The notes under the pieces: generated by a model
The model's database searches: none
What the model saw: only the letters and a program-made list of their open reading frames with translations
Told to the model about the DNA's origin: nothing
Made by a program: the position numbers and the translations under genes
In this document: positions 26,953 to 39,660 of the stretch, piece after piece
Layout of the letters: the number at the start of each line of letters is the position of its first letter
Numbering within the stretch: the first letter of the stretch is position 1
From: Acanthaster planci
Lineage: Eukaryota; Echinodermata; Asteroidea; Valvatida; Acanthasteridae
NCBI RefSeq assembly: GCF_001949145.1
Contig: NW_019091480.1
Location: 825,430-889,429, forward strand
DNA length: 64,000 nt
Reading direction: 5' to 3'

Positions 26953-28430
26953 TTTAGATTTGAACCCCCTGTAATTTTTAGTACTTCAGGTAAACCACCC
27001 CGAGTATAATGACAGACTTCCTCTTTATGTTCAAGTAAAGTTGTGTGGAAAGGTCATCTGCAATTGGTGAACTGAAAGGTGTTACTAAAAGGAATGGAAA
27101 ATGATTGGCCTGCCTCTTTTCAAAGCGATTTACCTTTTTTTCCCCTATATACGTATACCCCAAGGAACATACACGTTGTGCATGATTTGTTTTTTAAAAC
27201 TTCTGATCACTTTAAGAATCAAGGGTTCGGTATCACCCATTGTCTACGTGACCAAGACTAGAGAGATTCCTCCAGTTCTTCGGAAATAGTCCCAATATTA
27301 TGAAGTCCTCCTGTCTATATTCGGCATGTTCACATAGTACCGTTGATGTTCGGTTATTCCTGGCTGGGCAGATAGGCTAACTGTTGAACATAAAGTCCCA
27401 TGTCCTGAAGGATGGAATATAACTTTCTTCGACCGACGCAGGCTTTGTGCGTAAGACAGGCTTTCAGTGGGATACACTTGCAGTATTGCCCAATGGATAT
27501 GGAAGAAGCCTCATTAAGGTTTATTGAGATGCTTCCAATGATGAATTTAAAAAATACCTGGGCTCTCAACTTTTGACCCCAGACCCTTGCGTCATATCTA
27601 TTTATATCTATGGGTGATGCCTGACTTAATATTTTTTAACAAGAGTCGTCAGGGAATCTTTGGGTAGAGAACCAGACTACATGCTCACATTATCAAACTG
27701 CAAGTGATCGATATTTATTTGCTAATTCTTTTTACAATGTAAAAACTTGGTTATCTTAGGTTTTACATGAAAATAGAAATGATGTAATGAGGACCCAACA
27801 CTTTATTTTTTATTAAACATTTGAGTTGTGTTGATGGTATTATAACAATATCCAATGTTTGTTATCCAATAAGAGAGATTATCAAATCGTCTTGAAACCT
27901 TTTCACAAACTTGAAACGTTCTGCATTGGAAAGAATCAAATAACGTCACAATACTATTTCTTGTTTTGAGTCTATGCTATTACTTTACTGTAGTATTTGT
28001 TGGCAATTTTCACAAGTCAAATTATTTAAATTTGTTTTTAAAACATCCACTGAAAGGACATTACGATGATGTCACCAAGTGAATTAACAGGGTTTTTAAA
28101 CAATCGCTGAACTGTTTTCCCAAAGACGTTGAACGCGTTCCGGTTTGTTCTTCCGTTCCGGCTTACATTTTGGCCAATCTGAATGACGTCAGACATTGTA
28201 CATTCAGAGACCATTGTGATCTTTGGTCCCTGAAAAATATCTAAATGTCTATCTCAATATCCAGATAAGCCTTCTATAGAATGGCGCGACTAAATTTGTT
28301 AATATTCTGTGGAACTACTACAGGTACTAGCCTTTGTTTTCAACCTCTCTAATGATCTAATGACATATGGTTAAATCAAATCAAAATTGAAGTAATCACA
28401 TTTTAAATTTGTAGGTACCATACTATCGTA
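26953..28430. other. intergenic, no gene seen
   Basis: Includes the 3' flank of the plus-strand gene. AT-rich with no exon of known type. Downstream exons of the truncated BHMT copy were looked for here and not found. Confidence 0.6.
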
Positions 28431-28504
28431 CCTTATACCATTTTCAAAGGGACTTGCAGGCACGCTAGTGTACGCAGTGTGCCTCATCTAAGAAGGAAGC
28501 CACT

Positions 28505-28715
28505 ATCGGTACGTCAACTGGCCTACCGTTCACCGTGTTTGGCAGAACCATGTAGTATGATAATTGCCATACCAATCACCATGTTGGAAAGGTTACGGTT
28601 CAATTACTTTACCAATTCCGGTATCGAAAACAAGTTTGGACGTATGCTAATCGGCGTACCGATCACTGCCATCGAATGAAGCATGTGGGGACGCCAATTG
28701 GCCACCACTCACCAA
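28505..28715. repeat. degenerate repeat, about 45-bp units, related to the array at 1-513
   Basis: Five diverged units: GGTACGTCAACTGGCCTACC (28509), then variants of CCATACCAATCACC (about 28570), TTTACCAATTCC (28607), ATCGGCGTACCGATCACTGCC (about 28650) and GACGCCAATTGGCCACC (28690). Consensus pieces CGCCAATTGG, GTACC and TCACC match the palindromic core of the 78-bp repeat at the left edge, but unit length differs. Confidence 0.55.
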
Positions 28716-29104
28716 CTTNTTTTTCATTTTTGTTTTCAAATAAGAAAATAAAAAAACTGCTTTTCTTTAAATTTACAAAAGGTACTCAGACCGTATAAGG
28801 CCCATGTGCGTATACGCAAGCAGGAACTTGTACATGGGTAATTCCAGAAATTGCTTTTGTGTCCCTTTCACATCTGACATATCATCTTGTAAGTTCAGAA
28901 TAATTTCCGAGAATTATGAATTAATGAAAATTACCTGCCTAACAAATAATAAAAGTTTGAAATCAATTCCGGTGATATTTCCATGCCAAATAACAAAGGT
29001 CAGACGTATCAGTGACACGAATATGTCACACTTTCGGACCCCTAATTTCTGGAATTACCCACAAGCAAAATCACAGAGTAAACTTTCAGAATGTCCAAAC
29101 CTAC

Positions 29105-31064
29105 TTTGAAAATTTGCCAGATTTTCTCTCGATAATCAGGTACGGTATCGACAAAGATGTTGGTGTTACTGATGTTACCAGCCATCAAGGTACCAGTCCG
29201 GTCAGCCACTTCACGTGCTATGCGCAGAGCACGCTTGTTGATCGTCTCCAGATCGTCCTCTCGACCAATCAGCGCCATTTTCTCACGGTGGGCGTAATAC
29301 TGATGTTAAAAGTAAGCATAAGCCATTGATGTAAAACAAGCACAGAAAGAGTCAATATAGCAGATCTATGGGGGAAAGTGGAAGTCAGGACCCTCCCCCG
29401 GACCTTGTTTGTTTGTCTTTTTGAAATAAAGTGGCTGCCGATTTTGGAGACAATTTCGTTTCTCTTCTTTTGCCTTCATCCTAATAAAGGTTATAAAAGC
29501 TTAAGTAAGGAGATTTCTAAATCCCCCCCGCTACCGAAAAAAAATGTTCTCCGAGACATGGATTTTTGGTTCTGAACACTTTCCTCGGTACACGTACGCT
29601 AGCTGTTTGTCTGATTTCATGGTCAAAGGAAACTCGGAGAGAACAAGATCCGTACACTCGACGCAACCGAGTTGCATCGGTACACAAATTCTGTGACAAG
29701 TTATAAACAGTTTCCAACGACTTTTCGTGTAGGCAGCTTGAACTTTACATATTGTCTACTGAACGCATTATGTTATGCAAGCATGTGTCATTTTATGGGC
29801 ATATCATTCATTCTGTCCTAGTTAAAAATACACATTAATGGGGGTACCACTACGGTACTAGTTAACAGAGCAAACTCTACCTAAATATTTTTTGTTCTCA
29901 CTTTGACCACCGTGAGAAATTTTTGCACGACCGGCTTCACAAAAGAAGCCCATGCCTACCGTAAACGCTAGTACCACGTCACTTCCGGCGTGGACGAATT
30001 CCTCGTACTGTTGCTGGACTAGATTTGGATGTTCCAGAACTACTTCGGGCACAAAGGAGCCCGCTGTCAGGTAGCCACGTCGCTCAAACACGAAGAGATA
30101 TCCCTCTGCGCAGATGACTGTTTCACCATCGCGCAGACGTTCCATCAAACCTAATAAAATTCAAAGAATAAGGTCTTAGGGGTATGCACTTTACATTTGA
30201 ATTTAACCACTTATTTATTGGTCATCTCTTCCGATACAGATGATGTGTCAATGCGTCCTTAGAGCGCAAAAGTTTGGTACATGCATCACTGTGGCATTCG
30301 CTGTAATTTGATTGACAAAAGCAGGCTCCGAACACGTCAGCAACGCTACTGGTCTGGTCACACGTGATAAACACCGTGCTTATGAGTGCTGGTCCTATGC
30401 CTGCTGAATTATTATTTGATTTATAAAAAGGACTCGCACGCCAAGTCAATTGACATGGGTCATTGAAGACACTGCAGCTATCTTACCATGCCGAATACAA
30501 AGGTAATGCAAAGGCTTGCTCGCCGGCATTGTTGACAACCAAATCGTTCGTGGCAAAAATAGAAAGCCACGCCAGCTAAGGATAACCTTTGATGCGGCAC
30601 AAGAAGATACATATGCAGCAAGGTGTGAGACGGAGAGAACCCCCCTGCTTTGTGTTGGTTATTGTCTCGCAGGAATCTGGGGAATTCCTGTCAGACATCT
30701 TGGGGGATGTGTTAAGTAACAATAGTCTGGAATGTGTATAGGGATTGGGCATGTTGGGGGTACCCCTCGGTCTCATTTCATGCTGGGTATAAGAAGATGG
30801 CCGCCGGTGGTCGCTGATACAATAGCTAAAGTTCCGATAAAATCGGCGTGATTTCGATCGAAACCATAAAACATAAAATTTACCTTTACGCTTACAAATT
30901 TAAGGCACAACCTTGATTCAGCTTGGTAGAGAAGACAAAGCGTTTATAAGACATATCACAAAGAAGGAATTTGTTCATTACAAACCGAGGTGAGTTAAAC
31001 TGAAATACAAATATCGCAAGGTTCACTTCAACTTGATTTACTCACCTTTGACTTTCGCCGCCAT
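29105..31064 (-). pseudogene. BHMT-like copy A, exons 1-3 only (3'-truncated)
   Basis: Exons 31064-31046 (MAAKVK), 30150-29960 and 29299-29105 encode the first 135 residues of a betaine-homocysteine S-methyltransferase-like protein, with intact frames and splice sites. Exon 2 carries [15 protein letters not shown] and exon 3 carries [19 protein letters not shown]. Exons 4-7 found in the other two copies, including all three zinc-binding cysteines, are absent down to the neighbouring gene at 26952. Reading through the last donor adds about 20 residues before a stop. The first exon differs from the other copies and its ATG lies in AACATGGCGGC, a YY1-like motif. It is probably a non-functional fragment, but an mRNA making a short protein cannot be excluded. 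Confidence 0.85.
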
Positions 31065-32619
31065 GTTGTTTAACAACCTCACGATATCTTCCAAGCGTAA
31101 CTACAACACTGACCTGGAAACTGGATTGCAGAGTAGGAAAGAGCGTAGTGAGCATGGTCAAATGGCCAACTCTAATGTTCGATTTAGGGTTCAATCGTCG
31201 TGGTTCAATTCTGCAAAGTAAATTAATTTTTCAAAGTTTTCAGACATCAAGTCAAGCTCAGGGCTTCCAGGGGGCACTTTAACCTGTTACCTATGGTGTC
31301 TAACCGGAAAACTCTTGTTTGCCAGGAAAGGTAGCCATTCACTACGTAGATTTCACTTCGCTTTAATCTTGACCCGCCACTTATAGCCTGATTACTCTCC
31401 CTCAACCTGTGGGCAAGCCACTCCAGAAACAGACTCGAAAACGGTCCTCTATAGCTCCCAGTGCGAATCCTGTTCTTTCGACTCACCGCCCAAGAGCTAG
31501 AAATATCTCTCAAGAAAAGCAAGACTGAGGAACAGACCAGCTAGCCCAATTGTCACCAAATGGCAGGGGAAGATTCACCTAAATTGTCTTTGCTAGCAAA
31601 AAACCACAGGTATATACCTGACAAAAAAGAGCATTCAACCCCCACACTTACTCAAGGGCTATGGCCCAACTTCAATGGGACCACCTTGCAACTGCACGGA
31701 GCATCCCCAGTGTTAATTAAACTCGCGATTTGGAACCTAAAAGAGCTACAAGATTTGAACCAGACTACATGTAATTAATAACGCGAGGCTGCACTAATGA
31801 GTTATACATGTAGTACATAACTCCTAATTATCCCCATAGTTCCCCACAACCTCTGGACTATACCTCCAGTTATCGCGAAGTGGCCGATGAGTCCTGAATT
31901 GGACGAAAACGTATTCCCAGTTACCCAAAAGAAAATGAAAAATTTCCCTTACGTGCAAGGACCCTAAACTACCAAGAATCACAACACCACAATGGTCATC
32001 AAGACTTAGACTTCTGTTAATTTCCATAACAAAACCTAGCCCCGGCCCGACCACGCGGACACTAACCCACAGACCGCAATATTCCCAACCGTGCAAATGT
32101 ACTACAAACATCAATCTACATGTGTAAGACAGAGTGTCACTATGGACTTATAAGACCACCATTTTTCTTATCCTTATCCATCTCCGATTTCAAAAATGCC
32201 TAAGGATCCAACTTCAACAAGATTTTGCACGCGAAGTCAGGCAATTTGCTTCGAGGCCTCAACTGTCAAGCTGTATGAAAAAGATCCTTGATCGCTACTG
32301 AGGAGCAAGGAAGAAGGGTCTACTTATAAATAGGCAACGTGACTCACCTCCTCTGCCTCAATAAACGACGTACATGTACATCTGAACAGTCGACTGACCA
32401 CGTCTGAAATCCAATAAATACGGAAGTGCAGAATGGGTGCAAGCTCATCCCTTACAGCCGAACGTGACGGGGATATGACACCACGAATATAAACCAGAGT
32501 GGGTGACCTTTACACAGGACACCTGTCAAATCAGACCTGTTATTATGATCACGACCGGAAAGTGTATGGGGATCCAAACGTACAGCAGCAGCAGCCTTTG
32601 CCATTGTTGATGTGGTTAT

Positions 32620-34450
32620 CATCATCACTTTTCATTCTACATCGCCGTTTCGTTCGGCAAATTCATTATTCGGTGTGGTAATGTCAAGTTCGACAATCAC
32701 TGCATCTATTTCGTCATTTAACACGTCATTTTCCCTTCTGCATCCTGCAATTTTACCAGTTAATTTTGGCAATTCCACCTTTCCATTGTGCCTGAAAGTC
32801 ACGGTTGACCCCGGCCTGATGGCGCGCTTTCGGAACCCTTTGATAGGAAAGATAACGTGCAAAAATTGTAGAATTTGTAATATTTTTTTCGTTCAGTTAC
32901 TTCTTAAAAACTCTACTCTTAAACAGGCCTTTTGTAAAATATTTGCTAGCATATCAATCTATGGAAACTGAAAAATGACCAAACCTTAAAGAGAAATATC
33001 CTGCCAAAAATTGACCAATCACTTCCGAAAATCAAAAACCGAAATACGCAAAGAACAGCCTAGTGCAATTTGATGGTCTCGTACGCCGGTGAACAATTAC
33101 GGAATTATAACTTATGATATTCTTTCGGTAAAGCTTAAATAAAAACAGACCAAAATATTTAAGGATATGAAATTTATAAGGAAATAAACTTAAAGCAACT
33201 GCTTTTACAAAAGATTCTGAAGCATAATCTAGCCCTCGCTGACAACAACTGCGTCACGTCAACTTAACGGAGTCTAAAACCCATCGATTGCAAGTAGGTA
33301 AATCTTTGCAACGTTCTACAATCTCGTTTCCACGTAAGCACGGGGAATGAAAACAAACGTGCAAAGAACAAGGAGCTCGGAACGATACTGTCGGAAGCGA
33401 AAGGTCATTGATGAAATTCGTTTCTTACCCATCTCCAGATGACTTTTCCTATATATTACTTGAGGAGGAAAAAGGGAAACTTCCGACATAAGTGTTTTTT
33501 TTAGGTGATTTCAGTTAGAAATAATTCTTCCAAAAATTATCGGTTGTGATAGGACGGCCCATGTAAAATCCTCATAGGCAGACCGTGCGAAGGGTCTGGA
33601 AGCTCGCTGCGTAACCTTTTACTTTCAAGCCCTCTATATATGTCACCTTTCCATTCAGCAACTTGATTTTGCTATTCAGTTCTGCTATCAGCCGTTCCAT
33701 TTTGCAGATCCACCATTCGATTTGGTAATTCACTACTCCAATGCGGTGATTTCGCCATTCTACGAAATTATTTTATGCACTATGCATCTTTTTACATTTC
33801 TGCCCTGCAAATTTATTATTTCATCTGCCTAATACGTCCAACTATTTCTTAAAAACATTGTTTCGTTCGGCAAACGCAGAAGTTTATTTGTTGATTATAT
33901 GCGTTTCCAAGAATGCAATTCATTGCGTTAGCAAAACTATTCAATTTTAGGCTATTGTAATCGGCAACTTTGTGCCATAAAAATTCGCAGGGCAAATCAA
34001 ATCCACACAGAACAAATTTATCATTCTGTGCTGCGTGTGTTCTCTCAACTGGGGTAGCCTTAGTCTTTCTGTCAAGACGCTATAGTGCTCCGTAATGGAT
34101 TGTGCACAGTGCCGGCGTCTTACGACTCAAAATTACACCAACGACCTTAATTACTCTTTTAGACTTCTTGGGGATTTCGTTTAAGTGGTATAAATTGCCA
34201 ATTCGAAAATAGAAATCGCTGAATGGAAAGAAGAGATGGAGACTGAAATGAACAGCGATCTTGCCGAATGGAAAATGAGTAGAAACTTTCGGATGGAACG
34301 GTGAAAATGAAGAGTTGAATGCTGAAATTGGCAAGTGCTGATATCGTCACATCAAATAATTGCCACACCGAATGACAACATCGCCAAACTGAACGGCGAA
34401 TCGTAGAGCAAAACGGTGAACTTAATGAAATCGAAGATGTGGGGCTACCG
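32620..34450. repeat. dispersed degenerate repeats of CCATTCGGCAAT type
   Basis: Three blocks, about 32630-32850 and 33645-33930 on plus and 34190-34440 on minus, are rich in imperfect words like CCATTCAGCAACTTGATTTTG, CCGTTCCATTTTGC and GCCATTCTACG spaced about 20 bases apart. A similar short block is at 37965-38115. They look like a decayed minisatellite. Unit and borders cannot be set by eye. Confidence 0.35.
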
Positions 34451-36190
34451 AAGATAGTCACGGCGTTCCATAGCCGAGCGGCTCGACGATCCGAGCTTTG
34501 ACCAGACATACTGGGCGTAACACGGGAAGCGTGCCAACAGACGACTGGTGTCAGTAAGCGGTACTGACGCGAACCTTGGATAGACTGCAGGTAGTTATTC
34601 TTAGCTGTTTAAATTCATTTTCGCTGTTATTACAGGGGCCAACGCTCATATCGCGAGTAGCAGCAATATCTAATTAAATAACAAGTGTTACCACAAACAA
34701 CCTAAGCAATTCATCAAGGACGGATCCAGAACAATTTTTTTCAGGGGTGGGGCCAAACTTAGACCTGGGGTGGGGCCAGAGGAAAAAGAAATATTAAGCA
34801 TCCTGTTATCACCTTCCGACGGAGACGGGGCTATATAAGGAGACTTTCCACGTGCTTTTTGAAAGAGGAGAAATGGAATATAATGTCATTTTCTCACTAT
34901 CCCCATGCTCCCTGGATCCTCACTTGGAATTCACTCACATTTCCAGTGAATGGTGGCAAAGAGAAACAGGATGTATGCTCTCAAATGGCGCCCATCCGTC
35001 CAGACGCAAGCCTGTGCACGTGCAGCATGAAGATTATCGTGTTCAGACTCACAATTTCGACAATGATACTTGGAGTTTTACACATTTCATTCTTGTACAA
35101 TTGAGATTGAGCTGAATTGTTTTAGTATAAATCCACAGATCTTAGGCATCTTTCTTGTGATTAAAACAGATTCTAATGATTCATGGTACTTGTCGTAACT
35201 CGGACAGACTGAATACCTCACTTCACTTAAAGGTTGATGAGATTTGTTTTAAGAAACGAATTAAATATGGCGTTACTTTGATGTCTGAAGAACTTTGATT
35301 TCTCCTTTCATTATGAAAGTATATAGGTAACACAGATTTAATAACGTCGCAAAAATGGGATTGCTGAATGATCGTTGAATTCCTCATTTGAAAGAAGATA
35401 AACGACAGCCTCGATAAATCGTAAAATATTTCCATCCAGGAGGCTGCTGTTTTCGAGAAAACTGATATTTTAACAATGGATGGCTGACCATCGTTTGAAA
35501 GTACTTTTTGCACATGCGTTAGCGGGCGCCAATTTTGTGCGTGAGTGGAGTGTGTAAGCAAATGGGTACACAATATTAAAAGCAGTTGAAAACGCAAGAA
35601 AAGGGGTAAATAAGTGTAAGGCATAAAGTAAAGGAGAATTTCGATCAGTTCAAAGTGAAAGTTTATTTATTAAAACGGATTTTCCCCTACGAAAAATTTT
35701 TCCATCTCCGTATCGTCCCGAAGCATAGGGCCTAATGGTACAGTCCATAATTGTCGGCTGTGCATAGCTGGCCAACATGGCTTCCCTTAAATTTCCGAGC
35801 TGCACAGCTAGAGTCCTTTTTCAATTGTTTTAGATTTCCAACAGAAAGTTGAAATTTTTATGACCTTATTCTTTTAATTTAGCCTCACCACCTGCAAAAT
35901 ATGAAAACAATTAATTAACAACCCTCAACTATTCTCCTCATGTCATAAATTTTGTTGATCAATTATTACATTCAATAAAATTCATCAAATATGGGAGCAT
36001 TACTCAGAATTAGATAGGTCTGAACAATAGGCATATCGAGTGTTTTTCAGTCGTCGATTCATTTGTGTTTACCTTACAGATTGAACAACAGTATCTTATT
36101 AAGAATTTTAATTGCTAATGGCCCAGAAAAAAAGAAGAAAATTACTCGTAAGTTATATATATAACGGTTTTTGCCCTTACCCAACGTATA

Positions 36191-36409
36191 NNNNNNNNNN
36201 NNNNNNNNNNNNNNNNNNNNNNNNNNNNNNNNNNNNNNNNNNNNNNNNNNNNNNNNNNNNNNNNNNNNNNNNNNNNNNNNNNNNNNNNNNNNNNNNNNNN
36301 NNNNNNNNNNNNNNNNNNNNNNNNNNNNNNNNNNNNNNNNNNNNNNNNNNNNNNNNNNNNNNNNNNNNNNNNNNNNNNNNNNNNNNNNNNNNNNNNNNNN
36401 NNNNNNNNN
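36191..36409. other. assembly gap, 219 N
   Basis: Undetermined bases. The sequence on both sides is AT-rich, with ATATATA and CTCGTAAGTT on each flank. Open frames crossing it are artefacts. Confidence 0.99.
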
Positions 36410-37071
36410 AAAACCTTTAAATATATAACTATCATCTCCCCAACGCAAAAATACATCTTGAAAATACTCGTAAGTTGTTTCCAGTGCGACGAACAAAATG
36501 ACTGCCAACAGTGGTCTCTCTTTCCCACCCAGTTCCCCTTTTCTCTGCCTTTTTTCGCATTTTGTTAATAATTTGCAGCATAATTTGCGTCGTTTGATTA
36601 TAAATGTATGATGAAGACACGAAGGTACCAGCAAACAAAGATCTAAACCATTGAATAACTATTTGAGTAAGTTTTAAATGTCAAATTACATTACTGCTGT
36701 AATACTTGAAATAACTATAACTAAATTGGTCTTGGCTACAAACACTAAAGACGTAGAATTGACTATAAATCTTGAAAGAGAACTGATTCGTTGTTTTCAT
36801 TACAGGTCTGCATCCTATATAGGCTTGAATAGAAAGATGTCATTATTATTCGGTAATGTTTCTCTTCTTATACTTTAAGAGTTGCATGGAATAAAATATG
36901 CCACTTTTTTCAGAAGCAGTCATAACAGTATATAATTTCCTCAACATTATCATAACAGATTGTTCATAAATCTTGTGCCCCAACGTTTATTGACAAAGTT
37001 GATGCTTAGAGTAATGATTTCCTTCTTAAATGAACTTCAACAAAGGTTGGGGCATATTGGGGTTGGGGTTC

Positions 37072-37505
37072 CGGGTGAGGTGAGCCGAGTTGCCGCAACA
37101 CAGACCCACGTAATTGATGCCCAGTTCTTTGAATTCACGTGCAACATAACATTTATTTTGAATTCTCGGTGCTAAAGACGCTGTTGCTTTACCTATTGAT
37201 TCGGGGCAAGTTTCGGCGCAGTTGCATAAAAACGCCTGGCACAATACACTCAAAAGTAAAAGCTTGCCCCAAATTACGAGGTATAGCAAAAGTGTCTTCA
37301 GTCCGGGGAATTCATGTTTATGTGCAATAACTCATCAGTGTTCCACATTGCATTCAAATTGAACTCGCAAAAGGCTTATTGAGCACGACCCCTGCATTAA
37401 AAAAATATTTTGGTCATTGCAGTGTATTTATTTAAAGGATATAATTCTACCTGTTAGTAGAGCCTTGGACGAGATGAAGTTTGGCTCTTCTTTTGTTGTG
37501 GCAAT
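37072..37505 (-). pseudogene. BHMT-like relic of the last two exons
   Basis: 37505-37451 encodes [18 protein letters not shown] followed by a GT donor, matching exon 6 of the intact copies. 37170-37072 encodes [20 protein letters not shown] and LTR, matching the zinc Cys-Cys part of exon 7. The first part of exon 7 is diverged and the C-terminal 45 or so codons are replaced by unrelated sequence. No exons 1-5 lie upstream. The 3' flank (about 36760-37060) still resembles the flanks of copies B and C, closer to C. It is a dead remnant of a fourth copy, and not the missing half of copy A, since on the minus strand it lies upstream of A. Confidence 0.85.
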
Positions 37506-37509
37506 ACTT

Positions 37510-38575
37510 CAGTTTTTAGTAATAGATCAGCAAAATTACCAACGCCACTTGTAAAAGGAACGAATAGACCCGAGTGCTGACAACGTCACATGTGCAGTTT
37601 TCTATCTGAGAGGCTGCCTAGGGAACGAGTCGGGTCCGCGGTCCACTGAGCACGCACCATACGTAAGCACACGCACAAAGTGTGGCACTAATGGCGCAAA
37701 AGTAGGTCTCAGCACATCAGAAAGGTTATCATTTCGAAAGAACACTAACAGTTTAAAATTTACGTATTGGATGGAATTTAAAAGAAAAAACTTCATCTGG
37801 AAGGGTCTATTTGTGGATTCCTCGTCACTTTGTCACTTTTGTATGTTCATGCTTAAATAAATAGATGTTCATGCCTAAATTCTGTTACTCTGACGTGTCT
37901 AACGGGAACCCTTTTATATCCCATTAAATTACAACCGTATGAAATGCGCACCAGGCCCTTTTATCCGAATTCAGTTCGTCCTTGGTGGATACCACCAGAC
38001 AGTAGTGCGACAATCGTCAGTTTGTATACTTTTCGAACCGGGTTTTTAGCCATCCGTTTTCCCCGTTCCGATTTCATATTTAAACTGCATTTGCCGTCCC
38101 GATTTTGCCATTTTACACCACGTACTATATTGCGGGTGATTGTCATAGAGAATGCCTTATACTGGTAAAGAACAAATTAATCCTACAGAGTGTAAACATA
38201 ATTTTATGGGGACAAAAGTAGCCGCGTTGTTCAAACACTGGAAGGAGACATTACACCATTCATTTGTCACCAAGTTGACTCTTGTAATCCATACTCAAAG
38301 ATTTGAGAGTTGATTTTAGAGCATTTTTAGTCTGACGGGAAAGTTTGAAGTCCATTTGTGTTGATATCAGTTCTGTTTAGGTCACAGAACTATAATATAG
38401 GTTAAGGACCACTTAACAAGTGAGCAGCTGCTAGTGAGTTGGCTCCCGATTTAGTCAATGAGGGTGTTTGCTGGATTTCTTTAATTATTGCATTTCTTTA
38501 CCCAGTGTACGCCCAAACAGTTAAAAACTGATTTCCATTGGGGCCCTGCATATTACAAACAAGTAATGGTAAAGC
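37510..38575. other. intergenic, no gene seen
   Basis: Between the BHMT relic and the duplicated flank of copy B. Nothing recognisable apart from a short CATTC-type repeat block near 38000-38110. Confidence 0.5.
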
Positions 38576-39660
38576 AAGGATGAGGTACAGAATGAACACG
38601 AGGGGTTCTGGCACGAAGGCTTGGACACTATACGCTTCGAGTTTGACCAGGACTCCCGACGGTTTTCTGTAGAAAAGTACTTGGTGGTGGTAGAGTCGGC
38701 TTAAGTGGATATCAATAAAGTTGGAAAGGAATTAGCAGCAAGGTTACGTAGAGGCCAGGCCTTCTAATAAAGCTGAAGATTTCTTTCATTATTCTGTTAA
38801 ATATTCACAAAATAATCTACAGGTAAATTGAGTAACCTTCTATCCTTTCCTCTGTTAGATTTTGTTAGTTTTTCAATTTAAAAATAAATAACAAAATAAT
38901 CTACAGGTAAATTGAGTAACCTTCTATCCTTTCCTCTGTTAGATTTTGTTAGTTTTTCAATTTGTAGCATATTTTGACTTCTCTTTCTTAAAATAGATGA
39001 AAGGCATATCAGCAAAAAAGTAAAGAAAAAATCCATCCATCCACCATCTTGGAAGAAGCTGCCACCTTTAGAATTCCTTCAAGTTTTTATTTTTAAAGTT
39101 TTGATTGACGCTTCTGTTATACATATACTTGTGTACTTGAGATATGAACTGTAGCTTGTGGGTCTTGGCAACAAACAGTCGTGCAATGTACGAAATATCT
39201 GAAGGAGAGGTCAATATTTTGTTGTGTTTATTTCATGTCACCTTCGACGTAAGACATTAAAGATGACATTGCTGTTTCGAAAAGTTTTCCTCTCTTGTGC
39301 CAAAACATCAATATGAAATAAAATATGTCATTTTTTTGTCAGGAGCAAACATTTCCGTATTGCCCTTAATTAAAGTTATTATGTTGGATCGTTCATATTT
39401 CGTCCATTATGTACGTCCCGACATTTGTGGACAAGACTAATGCTAAGAGTATTGATTCGATTCCTGATTAATTTATTTTAGTTAAGGTTCGGGCAAAGTT
39501 TATCTTGGATTCTTGGCCGGGTGAAGGTAATATAATCTCCGGTACTAATGAAAGTGAACAATTTCCAGAAGACGTTTGTCTGAGGAAATACACCCCAAAC
39601 AACTTGTCTTATTTCAACATGGTTCACCACGGATCATGACTGAAATTATTTCAGTGGCAA
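38576..39660. repeat. duplicated 3' flank of BHMT copy B
   Basis: Runs parallel to 52300-53232 beside copy C. Shared landmarks include ATATCAATAAAGTTGGAAAGG, GGCCTTCTAAT and GTGTTTATTTCATGT. The last gives a minus-strand AATAAA at 39227-39232, a candidate polyadenylation signal for copy B that is matched at 52998-53003 for copy C. Confidence 0.8.
38807..38972. repeat. 84-bp tandem duplication
   Basis: ACAAAATAATCTACAGG starts at 38807 and again at 38891; about 75 bases after each start are identical. It is absent from the matching flank of copy C, so it arose after the segmental duplication or was lost there. Confidence 0.9.

Larger units (their letters stand above)
31065..36760. other. intergenic between BHMT copy A and the 3' relic
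   Basis: No convincing gene. Contains CATTC-type degenerate repeats (listed separately), a 219-base gap, and short fragments resembling ends of decayed elements, such as GGGGTGGGGCC repeated near 34744-34780. Confidence 0.5.

Noticed and set aside
36074-36634. Open frames spanning the N run.
   Set aside because: They are open only because undetermined bases contain no stops.
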